A stretch of 28,274 bases of DNA from positions 1 through 28,274 of IMG/VR virus record IMGVR_UViG_3300042568_000177. The stretch is one strand, 5' to 3'. The translations under genes were made by a program, and so were the position numbers. The notes below the pieces were generated by a model. It had not been told where the DNA came from. It was given only the letters and a program-made list of their open reading frames with translations, and did no database searches. The first letter of the stretch is position 1. Each line of letters begins with the position of its first letter. Source of the stretch: a virus. Below are positions 20,502-28,274 of this stretch, one piece after another.

Positions 20502-20906
20502 CTACAGTCTAAGCTCAGCCACCAGCGCCACACGCACATTACTGCGCCCAGGGCTGCCGGAGCTTTCGATACTGGGCGGCTCTTCAGCAAAAAACCACTT
20601 CAACCCTGCGCCGGTTGCGCTGCCGTCAAGCCATGTTGTCAGCGTAGAGGATGCGCCGCTAAACAATGCCGCGGGCAGCGTCAGATCAGTGGTGGCACCT
20701 TTGGCTGAGTTGTATGCCTGCGCAATAGCGGCCGCATTGTCGTCGGTGATGTTGTCAAAGCCGAGGCTGAGTTGCGCTTGCGATGGGCGGCTGCCCCACA
20801 GCCTGCGTGTTGTGACGCCAGATTGTGATGTGATGCCGCTTGTCGGCCATCGCGGTGCCGTAAAGCTGCGGCTGGTTGGGGTGATGCTTGGGAATGCGAC
20901 AGCCAT
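20502..20906 (-). CDS. Minor tail protein, 134 aa
   Basis: The N-terminal FPSITPTSRSFTAPRWP with RRLWGSRPSQAQLSLGFDNI and a central AAIAQAYNSAKGATTDLTLP recalls the minor tail proteins of lambda M/phage_min_tail type, in which an FP-x-x-P-S start and a strand-rich core are typical. The start codon is taken as the ATG at 20906, overlapping the J stop in TGATG; a GTG three bases earlier is possible. Placed after J instead of before, unlike lambda. The assignment is by pattern and context. Confidence 0.55.
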   Translation of the reverse strand: MAVAFPSITPTSRSFTAPRWPTSGITSQSGVTTRRLWGSRPSQAQLSLGFDNITDDNAAAIAQAYNSAKGATTDLTLPAALFSGASSTLTTWLDGSATGAGLKWFFAEEPPSIESSGSPGRSNVRVALVAELRL

Positions 20907-23900
20907 CACTCAATCACCCAGTTGCCGGCGGTATCAAAGCCGTTTGCCAGCTCCAGAACACCCGAGGCGTTGGTTGGCATGTGAACTGCTTCAATGTTAA
21001 ACGTGCCTTCTTCGTCTGGCGCAATCCGCTCGATCTGGTAGGTGCGCACCTGGGTGCTCGGCAACTTGACGGTGAACACCACGCCAACCGGAGTGGCTAC
21101 GGTGCCACCGCCGCTTACGGTCAGCGTTGCATCGGCTGGCGGCGTGCCTTCTGTGCCATCCCATGCGATCACGTTGTAGGCGCCATCGGCCAGAGGCTTG
21201 GTGCTGACTAGTGCGCCATCAGCGGTGACGACGCCATTGTTGAATTCGTCGTATTGCGTCTCATCCATTGCCACGCGGATGTAGTCGCTAGGCCCAAGCT
21301 TGGCTAGTGCGCCTTCATGGGTTGTGCGGAAGCTGATTGCGTGCGTTGGGATGCGGCGCATACGGATTATGAACTTGGCGGCATCAATCGCGTGGGCACG
21401 GCTGGTGACGTAATCGCTGAGATCAAGCGACTCAACTGGATCGGTTGCGGTGCCGATCGCCTCGCGCACCAGCACTTCGCGTTCAGTCGGGAAGATGCCG
21501 GGATTGGTCAGATCAGTACTGGCGCGCTCTTCGCGGTAGCGCACGCTGACTTGGATTGGCTCGCGCTCCTCAGGCTCGAGGTATTGCAGCTTGAAGCTGC
21601 CCTCAACGATATTGCCGGCCGTGAACAAGCCTTTAATCGGCACTGCCGTGAACTGCAGGGCCGGGCGGAGATAAAACTTGCCGTCGCTCTCGCCAAACAC
21701 CAGCAGATGGGCGGCTGCGGTGTCTGCTGCCCACTGGCGCAGGTTGACGCGATCGGCTTGCACGCCATCAAAGAAGTATTTGCGGTCGTAGCACCAATCC
21801 GCTGCCGACTCAAAGGCGTCAAGGTCGATCATCTCATCGGTGATCAGATCACCAGCGCCGTAGGTGGCATTGGTCATCAGATCCAGCAGCACATCCGGGA
21901 ATAGGTGCGTGGCGCCAACCGCAAGGCTGTTCCGCAGGCGCCGACAGGTCTTGCCGCCGGTTACATAGCAACTGAACTGCCCGAACTGCTGCCATTCAAC
22001 CGAACTCATCACGTTGATGCCGACTAGGGCGAGGTCGTCGTATACCGGTGCCGTGGCATTCGGCACGATCTCGTTGATGTACACCACCTCGTGTTCAGGT
22101 CCACTGCCGGCGCTGCTTTGGGCCTCTTCGTAGACGAAGGCTTCCGCAAGCTTGCCCCATGTGTCGAGGTAACTGCGATCTGCTGCGCTGCCGTAATTGC
22201 TTGGATCCAGCTCGGGGATGCCTTTGCCTTCGCCACGGACTGCGGCAATGGCAAATTGCTCGGCTGTACGAGGAACTGATTCCCCATTGAAAGCAACGGT
22301 GACCGAGCCATCAGTCACTACCTGCCGGGTGCTCAGTCGTGCATCAAGCACGTAGAGCGTGTTGATGCCAGTGCCTGCGCGCACCTCAAAACCGGATAGC
22401 GGTTCAATGTTGAACTCCCACTGCTTCAACGATGGCATGTTCAACTGCACGTAGTTGAACACGTTCTGCTGTGTTGCGCCGCGGATGCCATAAGTGTTGC
22501 TCAAGATCGTGAATGCACCGCCGCTACCGGCTTCGCGGTAACCGATCTTGAAGAAGCTGTAGCGCTCCTCTGTAGTGGTGATCGTGTTGCTTTGGAACAC
22601 ATCCACTTTGAGAGTGGAGCCGCGCTCGATGATGTCGTTTTTGCGGCTAAGGCAGGCACGATTATCAGCTTGGGTAAAGCTGATCGAATCCTTGAGATTG
22701 CAGAATCCGTTGATACGAATGCCAATGCGCGAGCGGATACCGAACTCAACTGCTTGGCATGGGCGAGTGGTTGAAACGCTTGCGATGGCGCAACGCAAGA
22801 TATGACCATCAGGTGCTGTGGCGACGTTGCGCAATTCGTAACTGCCCGCTAGGTAGTCATCGCCATCGCGCTCAATGTTGGCTTGCGTATTGAGCGTGAC
22901 TGATCCAGTGCGCACAGTCGTAAACACCGCAGTGATTTCAGTGCCGCTGCCGCTAGATATATCGGCTTCTGAAACAAACACGTCATCCGTGCGGCTAGTG
23001 CAGATTGCAAGCGCTGAGCCGACCTTGTAAAGCTCGCCTGGGATGATCGCGTCGTCCCATGTCTTCTGGCGGCCTGCAACGGTGCCGGCTACATCTGCGC
23101 ACTTTTCGATATGAATCTGCGTGGCATCAAACTTTAAGTTTTTGGTGACAGTGATGGTGCCATTGCCAGTCACGCTGGTGCCATCTTGAATTCTGAAGAC
23201 TGGCGTTTGATTATTATTGACCGCATCAATGTCAATGTCACCACCACCGCCGCTAGCGCTAACGCTAGTCACAACAGTGACACCATCTACAACTGCCGTG
23301 GTTGTACTGAGGCTGACGTTGCTTAACGTTGCTCGTTTAATCTTTTGGGTTGCTTTTGTGCGGACCCTGATCTTGACGGTGTACTTGCAGACCGCTTCGT
23401 CGTCGTCGTCCGTGATGGCAGGATTGGTGAAGGTAACGCGGAATTTACTTGCTTTTAGCACTTCAATATCGGTGTCGATATTATCGCTGTCGTCGTAAAC
23501 GCCAAGTCCAGTTGTATCAAAAGTAAAAGTTGCGTTTAACGTGCCAATGCCTTCGGAGTCGATTGTTACGCTGTTGACAGTTGCACTCAGTCGGCTTTTT
23601 AGATCTGAAACTGATTCATCGTCGTATTCGTAAACCCACTTTGCGCGGCTGTCTTGACTTGCTGGTTTGTTGTAACCAGCAGCGCCTTCTTTTGTGATCT
23701 GCTCTTTGCTGACGCTCCATGCTGCCGTATTGGTCAGCGTGCGTAGATCGCGGCTGAACTCCGTGTCCTTGTCGCTACTGGGATAGAGCTTGTAGGTAAT
23801 TGTGCTGCCGACGCTGCCGACGCTGCCGCTGACCAATCCGCTGCGGCTGCTGAAATAGGTCTGTGCTTTCTTCCGTTGCGCCCACGCAACATCGTCGATC

Positions 23901-24802
23901 TTGCACTTCACCTGCGCATCGCCGTCTTCGCCTTCAGGCACCAACTGCGCTTGTACACGCGGGCGAATTACCGGGTTGACCTTGAAGCCAAAGTCATTGC
24001 CGATGAGCGTGTAGACGCCGAAGATCGTCTGATTGCTCGGCTTGGTGGCGCTGCTGAAGTCTGCTGCCCAGCTGCTGCCACGGCGCACCATGAACACATC
24101 GGATCCGCCTGCGTTTTGCGCGTTGCCCACATCGGCGTTAGCGGCACGGCCGAAGATCTGATCACCGGATGCAATGCGTGTGGTTAGGCCACTACCGACG
24201 CGGCCGTAAACGGTGAGCCTGCTGCCGGCGCTGTTGGCTGTGCTGTTGCCGAAGTCGTAGCTGGCCAGCGTGTTGCCGCCAGCCGCAAAGTTTTTGGCGT
24301 CAATGCCGCCGATCGGACCTTCGCCGATCATGAAGATCGCACGCAGCAGTTGGCTACCGCCGAGGCTATAGATCTGGCTCCACAGCATCGGGGTGCTTAC
24401 GCGCACGCCGCCGTAGGTGGTGCCGCTGATGGCCTCACGCAACGCATACACCAGTGGGATGGTGCTGCCCAGTGTGGTGATGTCCTGCGTGCTGTCGAAG
24501 CCGTAGCGCGGTGTGTAACGCTGGTTATTGGTGATCGGCGCATCGCTGCGGTTGCGTGCCTGCAACTGTGCCGGCCGGCCGCCTTGCTGCTGCGGAACGC
24601 TTGGTTTTAAGAAGCTGGCGGCAACTTGAAAGCCAATGCCAATAGCCAGCAAGATGAGACCTTGTGTAAACGGATCCAGTCCTGCTATTACCGCCGGCTC
24701 CGGCTGCTCCTTGGCACGCCGCGCCACTTCAGCCTTGAAATACAGATACTGCTCGTCTGTCAGACCCAGCAGGCTTGCGAGGTAGCGATCAGAAGGCAGC
24801 AT
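20906..24802 (-). CDS. Tail tip (J-like) host-specificity protein, 1298 aa
   Basis: The longest gene of the window encodes a J-type tail tip protein that forms the distal end of the tail and contacts the host. A hydrophobic N-terminal segment near residue 50 (FTQGLILLAIGIGFQVAASF) recalls the gpI/J membrane-interacting region. The region at 100-200 has the conserved IPLVYALREAISGTTYGG, and the C-terminal part includes phage-tail-type domains (PEEREPIQVSVRYREER and FIIRMRRIPTHAISFRT) and a beta-rich end. The middle is long and Asp/Ser/Thr-rich, likely species-specific. The start is TGATG-coupled to the preceding NlpC-like gene. Confidence 0.85.
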   Translation of the reverse strand: MLPSDRYLASLLGLTDEQYLYFKAEVARRAKEQPEPAVIAGLDPFTQGLILLAIGIGFQVAASFLKPSVPQQQGGRPAQLQARNRSDAPITNNQRYTPRYGFDSTQDITTLGSTIPLVYALREAISGTTYGGVRVSTPMLWSQIYSLGGSQLLRAIFMIGEGPIGGIDAKNFAAGGNTLASYDFGNSTANSAGSRLTVYGRVGSGLTTRIASGDQIFGRAANADVGNAQNAGGSDVFMVRRGSSWAADFSSATKPSNQTIFGVYTLIGNDFGFKVNPVIRPRVQAQLVPEGEDGDAQVKCKIDDVAWAQRKKAQTYFSSRSGLVSGSVGSVGSTITYKLYPSSDKDTEFSRDLRTLTNTAAWSVSKEQITKEGAAGYNKPASQDSRAKWVYEYDDESVSDLKSRLSATVNSVTIDSEGIGTLNATFTFDTTGLGVYDDSDNIDTDIEVLKASKFRVTFTNPAITDDDDEAVCKYTVKIRVRTKATQKIKRATLSNVSLSTTTAVVDGVTVVTSVSASGGGGDIDIDAVNNNQTPVFRIQDGTSVTGNGTITVTKNLKFDATQIHIEKCADVAGTVAGRQKTWDDAIIPGELYKVGSALAICTSRTDDVFVSEADISSGSGTEITAVFTTVRTGSVTLNTQANIERDGDDYLAGSYELRNVATAPDGHILRCAIASVSTTRPCQAVEFGIRSRIGIRINGFCNLKDSISFTQADNRACLSRKNDIIERGSTLKVDVFQSNTITTTEERYSFFKIGYREAGSGGAFTILSNTYGIRGATQQNVFNYVQLNMPSLKQWEFNIEPLSGFEVRAGTGINTLYVLDARLSTRQVVTDGSVTVAFNGESVPRTAEQFAIAAVRGEGKGIPELDPSNYGSAADRSYLDTWGKLAEAFVYEEAQSSAGSGPEHEVVYINEIVPNATAPVYDDLALVGINVMSSVEWQQFGQFSCYVTGGKTCRRLRNSLAVGATHLFPDVLLDLMTNATYGAGDLITDEMIDLDAFESAADWCYDRKYFFDGVQADRVNLRQWAADTAAAHLLVFGESDGKFYLRPALQFTAVPIKGLFTAGNIVEGSFKLQYLEPEEREPIQVSVRYREERASTDLTNPGIFPTEREVLVREAIGTATDPVESLDLSDYVTSRAHAIDAAKFIIRMRRIPTHAISFRTTHEGALAKLGPSDYIRVAMDETQYDEFNNGVVTADGALVSTKPLADGAYNVIAWDGTEGTPPADATLTVSGGGTVATPVGVVFTVKLPSTQVRTYQIERIAPDEEGTFNIEAVHMPTNASGVLELANGFDTAGNWVIE

Positions 24803-25176
24803 CAGCGAAAGGTGTAAAAGCGAAGACTTGGCATATACGACAGCGGCACCCAGCGGACGCCACGTCTGTGATGCACCAGCAAAAGCCCATCATCTACAAC
24901 AATACTGACACCAAGGCCGGCTGGGCCATTGCGGATCAGCGCTACAGCGTGCTGCTGCGGGCCATCAAGTTCAACGGTGCCATCACGCCATAACTGCTCC
25001 AGCTCTGGCCAACGCTTCTGCTCAGCAAGCTGCAGCCACTGTGCATTCATTTGTGGGTGTGCAATGCCAGCGTCATCCAAGATGTGCCACACCATCACCA
25101 GGCAATCTGCAGCCTTACCGTCTTCCGGATCGGCGCCAAACTCATGAGGTAGCCCAATCCAGTGCTTCCAGTCCAT
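24802..25176 (-). CDS. NlpC/P60-like tail tip peptidase, 124 aa
   Basis: The motif KAADCLVMVWHILDDAG supplies the catalytic Asp-Cys, and GLLLVHHRRGVRWVPL holds the expected His. This matches the lambda K-type NlpC/P60 peptidase that helps the tail cross the cell wall. The protein lacks the JAB domain of lambda K and is short, so it is a minimal version. It is coupled to both neighbours by TGATG overlaps. Start taken at ATG 25176; a TTG three bases upstream also exists. Confidence 0.78.
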   Translation of the reverse strand: MDWKHWIGLPHEFGADPEDGKAADCLVMVWHILDDAGIAHPQMNAQWLQLAEQKRWPELEQLWRDGTVELDGPQQHAVALIRNGPAGLGVSIVVDDGLLLVHHRRGVRWVPLSYMPSLRFYTFR

Positions 25177-25655
25177 CAACTGATCACCACGTTGCCGGTG
25201 CTGGGCAAGGCGCCAACAATGCCAGTGGTTAGGCGGCGCTTAGGGATGTCGCCCTTGGTGGCGTCTAGCGGACTGGAAAGCTTCAGGATTACACGCTCGG
25301 TGTCCATTTCGTACTGCGCCACGCGCCACAGCTCGGACCGAATTAACGCATCATCAGCAAAGGTTTCCGGGTCAAGGCTGACAGTTTTGATGTCCAGCAG
25401 CCAGCGCGACTCAACTGCCTCAGCAAAGATGTTAACGCTGATCGGATCCAATCCTGCAACAAGACTGGATTCGCTGCGGTCGCCGCCCTTACTGCCAGCA
25501 CCCAGCGTGTAGCCGAATGGCGCAAACGCATAGGTCACGCTGCTGTACGTGCGTGTTTGATTGATGGAGAAGTTTTGATAGGCGTAAACCGGCGAGGTTG
25601 GCGTACCATCACCCTGCAAAAAGCGTGCATAGTTGACGAATGCAAATGTGCTCAT
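25176..25655 (-). CDS. Minor tail protein (lambda L-like), 159 aa
   Basis: The order tape measure, this gene, NlpC-like gene, J is the lambda H-(M)-L-K-(I)-J order, and the sequence fits: SSVTYAFAPFGYTLGAGSKG and a C-terminal WRVAQYEMDTERVILKLSSP resemble the L/DUF1833-type tail tip proteins. The lambda L cluster of Cys residues is absent, so no iron-sulfur site is indicated. It overlaps the tape measure stop as ATGA. It probably forms part of the tail tip assembly hub. Confidence 0.72.
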   Translation of the reverse strand: MSTFAFVNYARFLQGDGTPTSPVYAYQNFSINQTRTYSSVTYAFAPFGYTLGAGSKGGDRSESSLVAGLDPISVNIFAEAVESRWLLDIKTVSLDPETFADDALIRSELWRVAQYEMDTERVILKLSSPLDATKGDIPKRRLTTGIVGALPSTGNVVIS

Positions 25656-27871
25656 GCCATACCTACGCGCTTACGTGTTTTTACTGAGTTTTGCAGTGTT
25701 TGCAGTGTAAGTGCCCTGCCGCGTTCTGCTGCCAACGCAATGCCACGCTGATGCTGCTCAGTGGTGACGTATTCGACGCCGTTGATCACGGTCGATTCGT
25801 ATTTCACCTCAATCGGTTTTTGCTGCATTGCACTGCCGCCAGCATTCATCTGACGGTTAGCAGTTTGCTGATTCAACATTGCCCGCGTGTCATTACCTTG
25901 GCGGTTTGTGGCCTGCTGGGCTAGTGCAGCGCGGGTATCAGCATTGGATACGACGCTGCCGCTAACACCAGGCACAAACAACTCGGGACCGCGCTCGCCG
26001 ACGATGTAGGGCTGGTTGCTGCTGACTGGGCCGCCGCTAGCGCGACCGCCTATGGCAAATCCTGGAATCGGAGTTTTAAGTGCCCCCGTGCCAGTAAGGT
26101 TCTTGTTTGCTGTGCCTAAAGCACTGCCGCCGCCGCTTAACGCATTAAAGATGGTTTGCAGAATGATCAGGGTCATCTGCTTGGCGATGATTTCAGCTGC
26201 CATGCTGACAAATGCCTTGCCGATACTTTCAAACGCATCTGCTAGCGCTTCTTGCGTTGACTTAGCACCTGTTGCGACATCTTGGAATGCTTGGCCAAAA
26301 GCACTGCCGATTGCATTGGCGCCGTTGACGATCGCGTCAATCTGCAGCTTGATTGGATTCAGATCCTCTTTTAGCCTGGCTATTGCATCACTCAAGCCAG
26401 ATGCAACGGTGCCTTGGCCTGCTACGCCAAACTCCGCACCTTCCATCGCTTGCTTGAAGAGCTTTTCAGCTTCTTCTGCTTGTTTTTTCAGTTCTTCCGT
26501 TTGTAGTTGAATGATCTCAAGTCGCTGGATTTCGGCGTTGAGCTGATTCAGGTTGGTGCGCTGCTCAGCATTCTTCAGCTCTGCAATTTGCTTAGCGCGG
26601 TCCTGGAAATCAAATTGAATTTGCAGTCGCTTGCGTTCAATTTCTGATCCCTCAAATAGCAACGCTGCTTGGCGACTAAATTGCGTGCCAAGTTGATCTC
26701 CAACTTCTAGTGACCGTTCAAGTTCTTGCCGTAGCTTTTCCGCTTCACGCGCTGCTTTTTCGGCCGCTTTTTCTGCGTCAGACTTGCCCTTCCGGCCTTT
26801 GCCGCCAGTTGCAGCCATCAGCCCTGGCAGCGTTGCGGCGGCAGCGGGAGGCGTTGCAGTAGGCGGCTTGAGGATTCCTTGCTGATAGCCATAAGTACGC
26901 ATCAGATCGCGGAACCGCTCTTCTCGCAACTGCGTAAATTGATCTGCATTGATGCGACCACCGCCACGCAACTTAGCGATTTGCTCGGCTTCTTGCCCCG
27001 CTTGCCTAAACAAGCGATCTCGTTGCTGATTAGAAAGATTTGCGCCTAGCTGGCGCTGTAGCAGGATGGTTTCAAAGACATTATTAACTTGATTGGCAAT
27101 ATCAATCGCAAGCCCCAAAATGCTTTGCATTGCAGGCGCAAGGATTGAACCCAAGCGGGATGCAAGGTTCTGTACGGCGTCCTGAAGAGTGCTTAGACGG
27201 CCCGCCAAGGTATCGCTTTGGGCTACAGCCCCATCGGCATATTTACCGCCAGCAGTTGTAAGTTTTTGGATCGCATACTCAACCGCCTCTGCGCTGATCC
27301 GACCCTTCTCTAGTGCATCCTGAAATTCTTCTCCACTTAGGTTATACTCTTCGCGTAATACCTGCTGAAGGGCAACACCACGTTCTTGAAACTGCAGTAG
27401 TTCTTCGCCTTGCAACCTGCCCTTGGCTTGCACTTGCCCGTAAGCAGTGACCAATCCTTGCAGCTCAGCGCCGGTTGCACCGCTGACATCCGCCAGCCTG
27501 CGGGTAGTCTCTACAACCTTGTTAGTTTCAACTCCAAATGCTTGCAGTCTTTTAGCTGAATCAATCAGCTCACTGCTGGTAAATGGCGTTACTGCGCCAA
27601 GTTGCTGCAGATCTTTGATGATCTGCCCAGCTTTTTCTGCGCTACCTGTTAAAACCTGAAGGCTGCGTGTTTGGGTTTCAATTTCAGCCGTGCTGACAAA
27701 AACAAACTTGGCTGCCTGAATAAGAGAAAACGCAGCAGCAAGCTTTCCTATCGCGCTCCCCAGCCCACCTATTGCACGCTCTGTTTGCTGCGACTGCGAC
27801 TGAACCTCGCGCAGTTTGCTAACCGCGTTGCGGCTGTCGACGTTAATGGCAACGTTGGCGACAACCGACAC
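25652..27871 (-). CDS. Tape measure protein, 739 aa
   Basis: The tape measure sets tail length and is ejected ahead of the DNA. The N-terminal region (ANVAINVDSRNAVSKLREVQ, then SLQVLTGSAEKAGQIIKDLQ and AVTPFTSSELIDSAKRLQAFG) matches the tape-measure family; hydrophobic stretches lie around 235-265 and 530-590, and a long coiled coil around 365-475. The end has the common GGRASGGPVSSNQPYIVGERGPELFVPG motif and two near repeats (TRAALAQQATNRQ, TRAMLNQQTANRQ). The start is a GTG at 27871, three bases after the chaperone extension. By the usual 1.5 Angstrom per residue, a tail of about 110 nm is expected. Confidence 0.9.
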   Translation of the reverse strand: MSVVANVAINVDSRNAVSKLREVQSQSQQTERAIGGLGSAIGKLAAAFSLIQAAKFVFVSTAEIETQTRSLQVLTGSAEKAGQIIKDLQQLGAVTPFTSSELIDSAKRLQAFGVETNKVVETTRRLADVSGATGAELQGLVTAYGQVQAKGRLQGEELLQFQERGVALQQVLREEYNLSGEEFQDALEKGRISAEAVEYAIQKLTTAGGKYADGAVAQSDTLAGRLSTLQDAVQNLASRLGSILAPAMQSILGLAIDIANQVNNVFETILLQRQLGANLSNQQRDRLFRQAGQEAEQIAKLRGGGRINADQFTQLREERFRDLMRTYGYQQGILKPPTATPPAAAATLPGLMAATGGKGRKGKSDAEKAAEKAAREAEKLRQELERSLEVGDQLGTQFSRQAALLFEGSEIERKRLQIQFDFQDRAKQIAELKNAEQRTNLNQLNAEIQRLEIIQLQTEELKKQAEEAEKLFKQAMEGAEFGVAGQGTVASGLSDAIARLKEDLNPIKLQIDAIVNGANAIGSAFGQAFQDVATGAKSTQEALADAFESIGKAFVSMAAEIIAKQMTLIILQTIFNALSGGGSALGTANKNLTGTGALKTPIPGFAIGGRASGGPVSSNQPYIVGERGPELFVPGVSGSVVSNADTRAALAQQATNRQGNDTRAMLNQQTANRQMNAGGSAMQQKPIEVKYESTVINGVEYVTTEQHQRGIALAAERGRALTLQTLQNSVKTRKRVGMA

Positions 27872-27874
27872 GAC

Positions 27875-28063
27875 TTACCTACGGCTTTGCTTCATTCTAC
27901 GATCTTGCTCTTCGTTTTGCAGCTCAAAATAACTAGACCATATCAGCAACTCTTCAAGCGTTATCTCTTGGTTTAATCGCGCCAAGCTATATCCAAGTTC
28001 TTTTGCAACTCCAAGCTGCAGCAGCAGCAGGTTGTCTTTCTTTAGCTCAGCCTTTACCGCTTT
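27875..28063 (-). CDS. Frameshifted extension of the tail assembly chaperone (lambda T-like), 62 aa
   Basis: This frame has no usable start codon and opens directly after the end of the G-like gene. Its product includes LGYSLARLNQEITLEELLIW and EEQDRRMKQSRR, the pattern of the T part of lambda GT-type chaperones. It overlaps the G-like frame in 28047-28063 and lies one base ahead of it, so a +1 (or -2) shift is needed, unlike the -1 of lambda. The run A AAA at 28064-28061 would allow a +1 slip with full repairing. It ends three bases before the tape measure GTG, the expected position. Confidence 0.65.
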   Translation of the reverse strand, partial: KAVKAELKKDNLLLLQLGVAKELGYSLARLNQEITLEELLIWSSYFELQNEEQDRRMKQSRR

Positions 28064-28274
28064 TCATGTCCAGTTCTTTGCCTTCCTCTGGGTTGGTGAT
28101 GATGGCGAGCATCATGGCTTGCAGATCACTGTCAAGCACATCGTTTTTCAGCTCAGCAATTTCACCAGCCTGAAACAACCGCTGGCCGGCATCGTCGGCT
28201 GCTTTGGTTACCAGCAGATTCAACGCAAAACCATTGGGGTCATCGCCACCTGGCATCTTTTGCGCGCGCTCACG
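28047..28274 (-). CDS. Tail assembly chaperone (lambda G-like), C-terminal part, cut by window edge
   Basis: The frame stays open to the right edge through RERAQK before an internal Met, so the start is outside. The visible product (PGGDDPNGFALNLLVTKAAD, DDAGQRLFQAGEIAELKNDV, LAIITNPEEGKELDMKSGKG) is acidic and helical, like the chaperones translated just before tape measure genes in siphophages. The stop at 28047-28049 lies inside the open extension frame, giving the G/GT two-product arrangement. The chaperone normally binds and shields the tape measure during tail assembly. Confidence 0.72.
   Translation of the reverse strand, partial: RERAQKMPGGDDPNGFALNLLVTKAADDAGQRLFQAGEIAELKNDVLDSDLQAMMLAIITNPEEGKELDMKSGKG

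Noticed and set aside
21317-21904. 195-residue plus-strand frame
   Set aside because: Antisense shadow within the J-like gene; long only because of the high-GC codon pattern.
26016-26510. 164-residue plus-strand frame with hydrophobic repeats
   Set aside because: Antisense to the tape measure C-terminal half; apparent membrane character arises from the complement of Ala/Glu/Lys codons.

Overview
The window reads as part of a tailed-phage (siphophage-type) genome or prophage, most likely from a freshwater Synechococcus/Cyanobium-like cyanobacterium. The phage assignment is firm: lambda-like tail tip genes, a tape measure with a tail assembly chaperone, an endolysin, a RecE/Bet/SSB recombination set and many very short genes overlapping as ATGA or TGATG. 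The host assignment is an inference from the cyanobacterial-style sigma-70 factor, the scarcity of Shine-Dalgarno sites and several small protein families that I associate with picocyanobacteria and their phages. I see no integrase, terminase, portal, capsid, tRNA, rRNA or CRISPR array, so the lifestyle cannot be settled and the head genes must lie outside.

Region 1 (1-3917, minus strand) is a replication block: the N-terminal half of a beta sliding clamp cut by the left edge, two small genes, a noncoding stretch full of TGTTACGCCT repeats that looks like an iteron-type origin, a primase-helicase, and a ribbon-helix-helix protein translationally coupled to it. Region 2 (3992-13121, plus strand) is the early/middle block: a DUF4326-tailed protein, an unrecognised protein, an SF2 helicase with a zinc ribbon, a VRR-NUC nuclease, a structured leader, a secreted RlpA-like protein, a chain of small genes (one a membrane-anchored HTH), RecE-like nuclease, Bet annealase, SSB, more small proteins and a dCTP deaminase. 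Two near-identical promoters (7223 and 8080) start transcription units here. At 13333 a sigma factor gene begins head to head with an opposing small gene, their start codons sharing one CATG.

Region 3 (14283-28274, minus strand) is the late block, read right to left: tail assembly chaperone with a frameshifted extension, tape measure, three tail-tip proteins ending in a 1298-residue J-like protein, a minor tail protein, two proteins resembling tail tube folds, an AT-richer tailspike with a pectate-lyase-type helix, a small attachment-type protein, a short fibre protein, then after a gap with three perfect hairpins a lysis cassette (two small membrane proteins, a probable frameshift product, a two-domain endolysin) and an HNH nuclease.

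Together the early block supplies replication, recombination and nucleotide supply, the sigma factor is well placed to redirect transcription, and the late block builds and releases the virion. The most interesting points are a textbook A_AAA_AAG slippery site in the lysis cassette, the iteron field, the structured leader after the first twin promoter, the repeated 18-bp palindrome, and the divergent sigma factor with its overlapping start codons.
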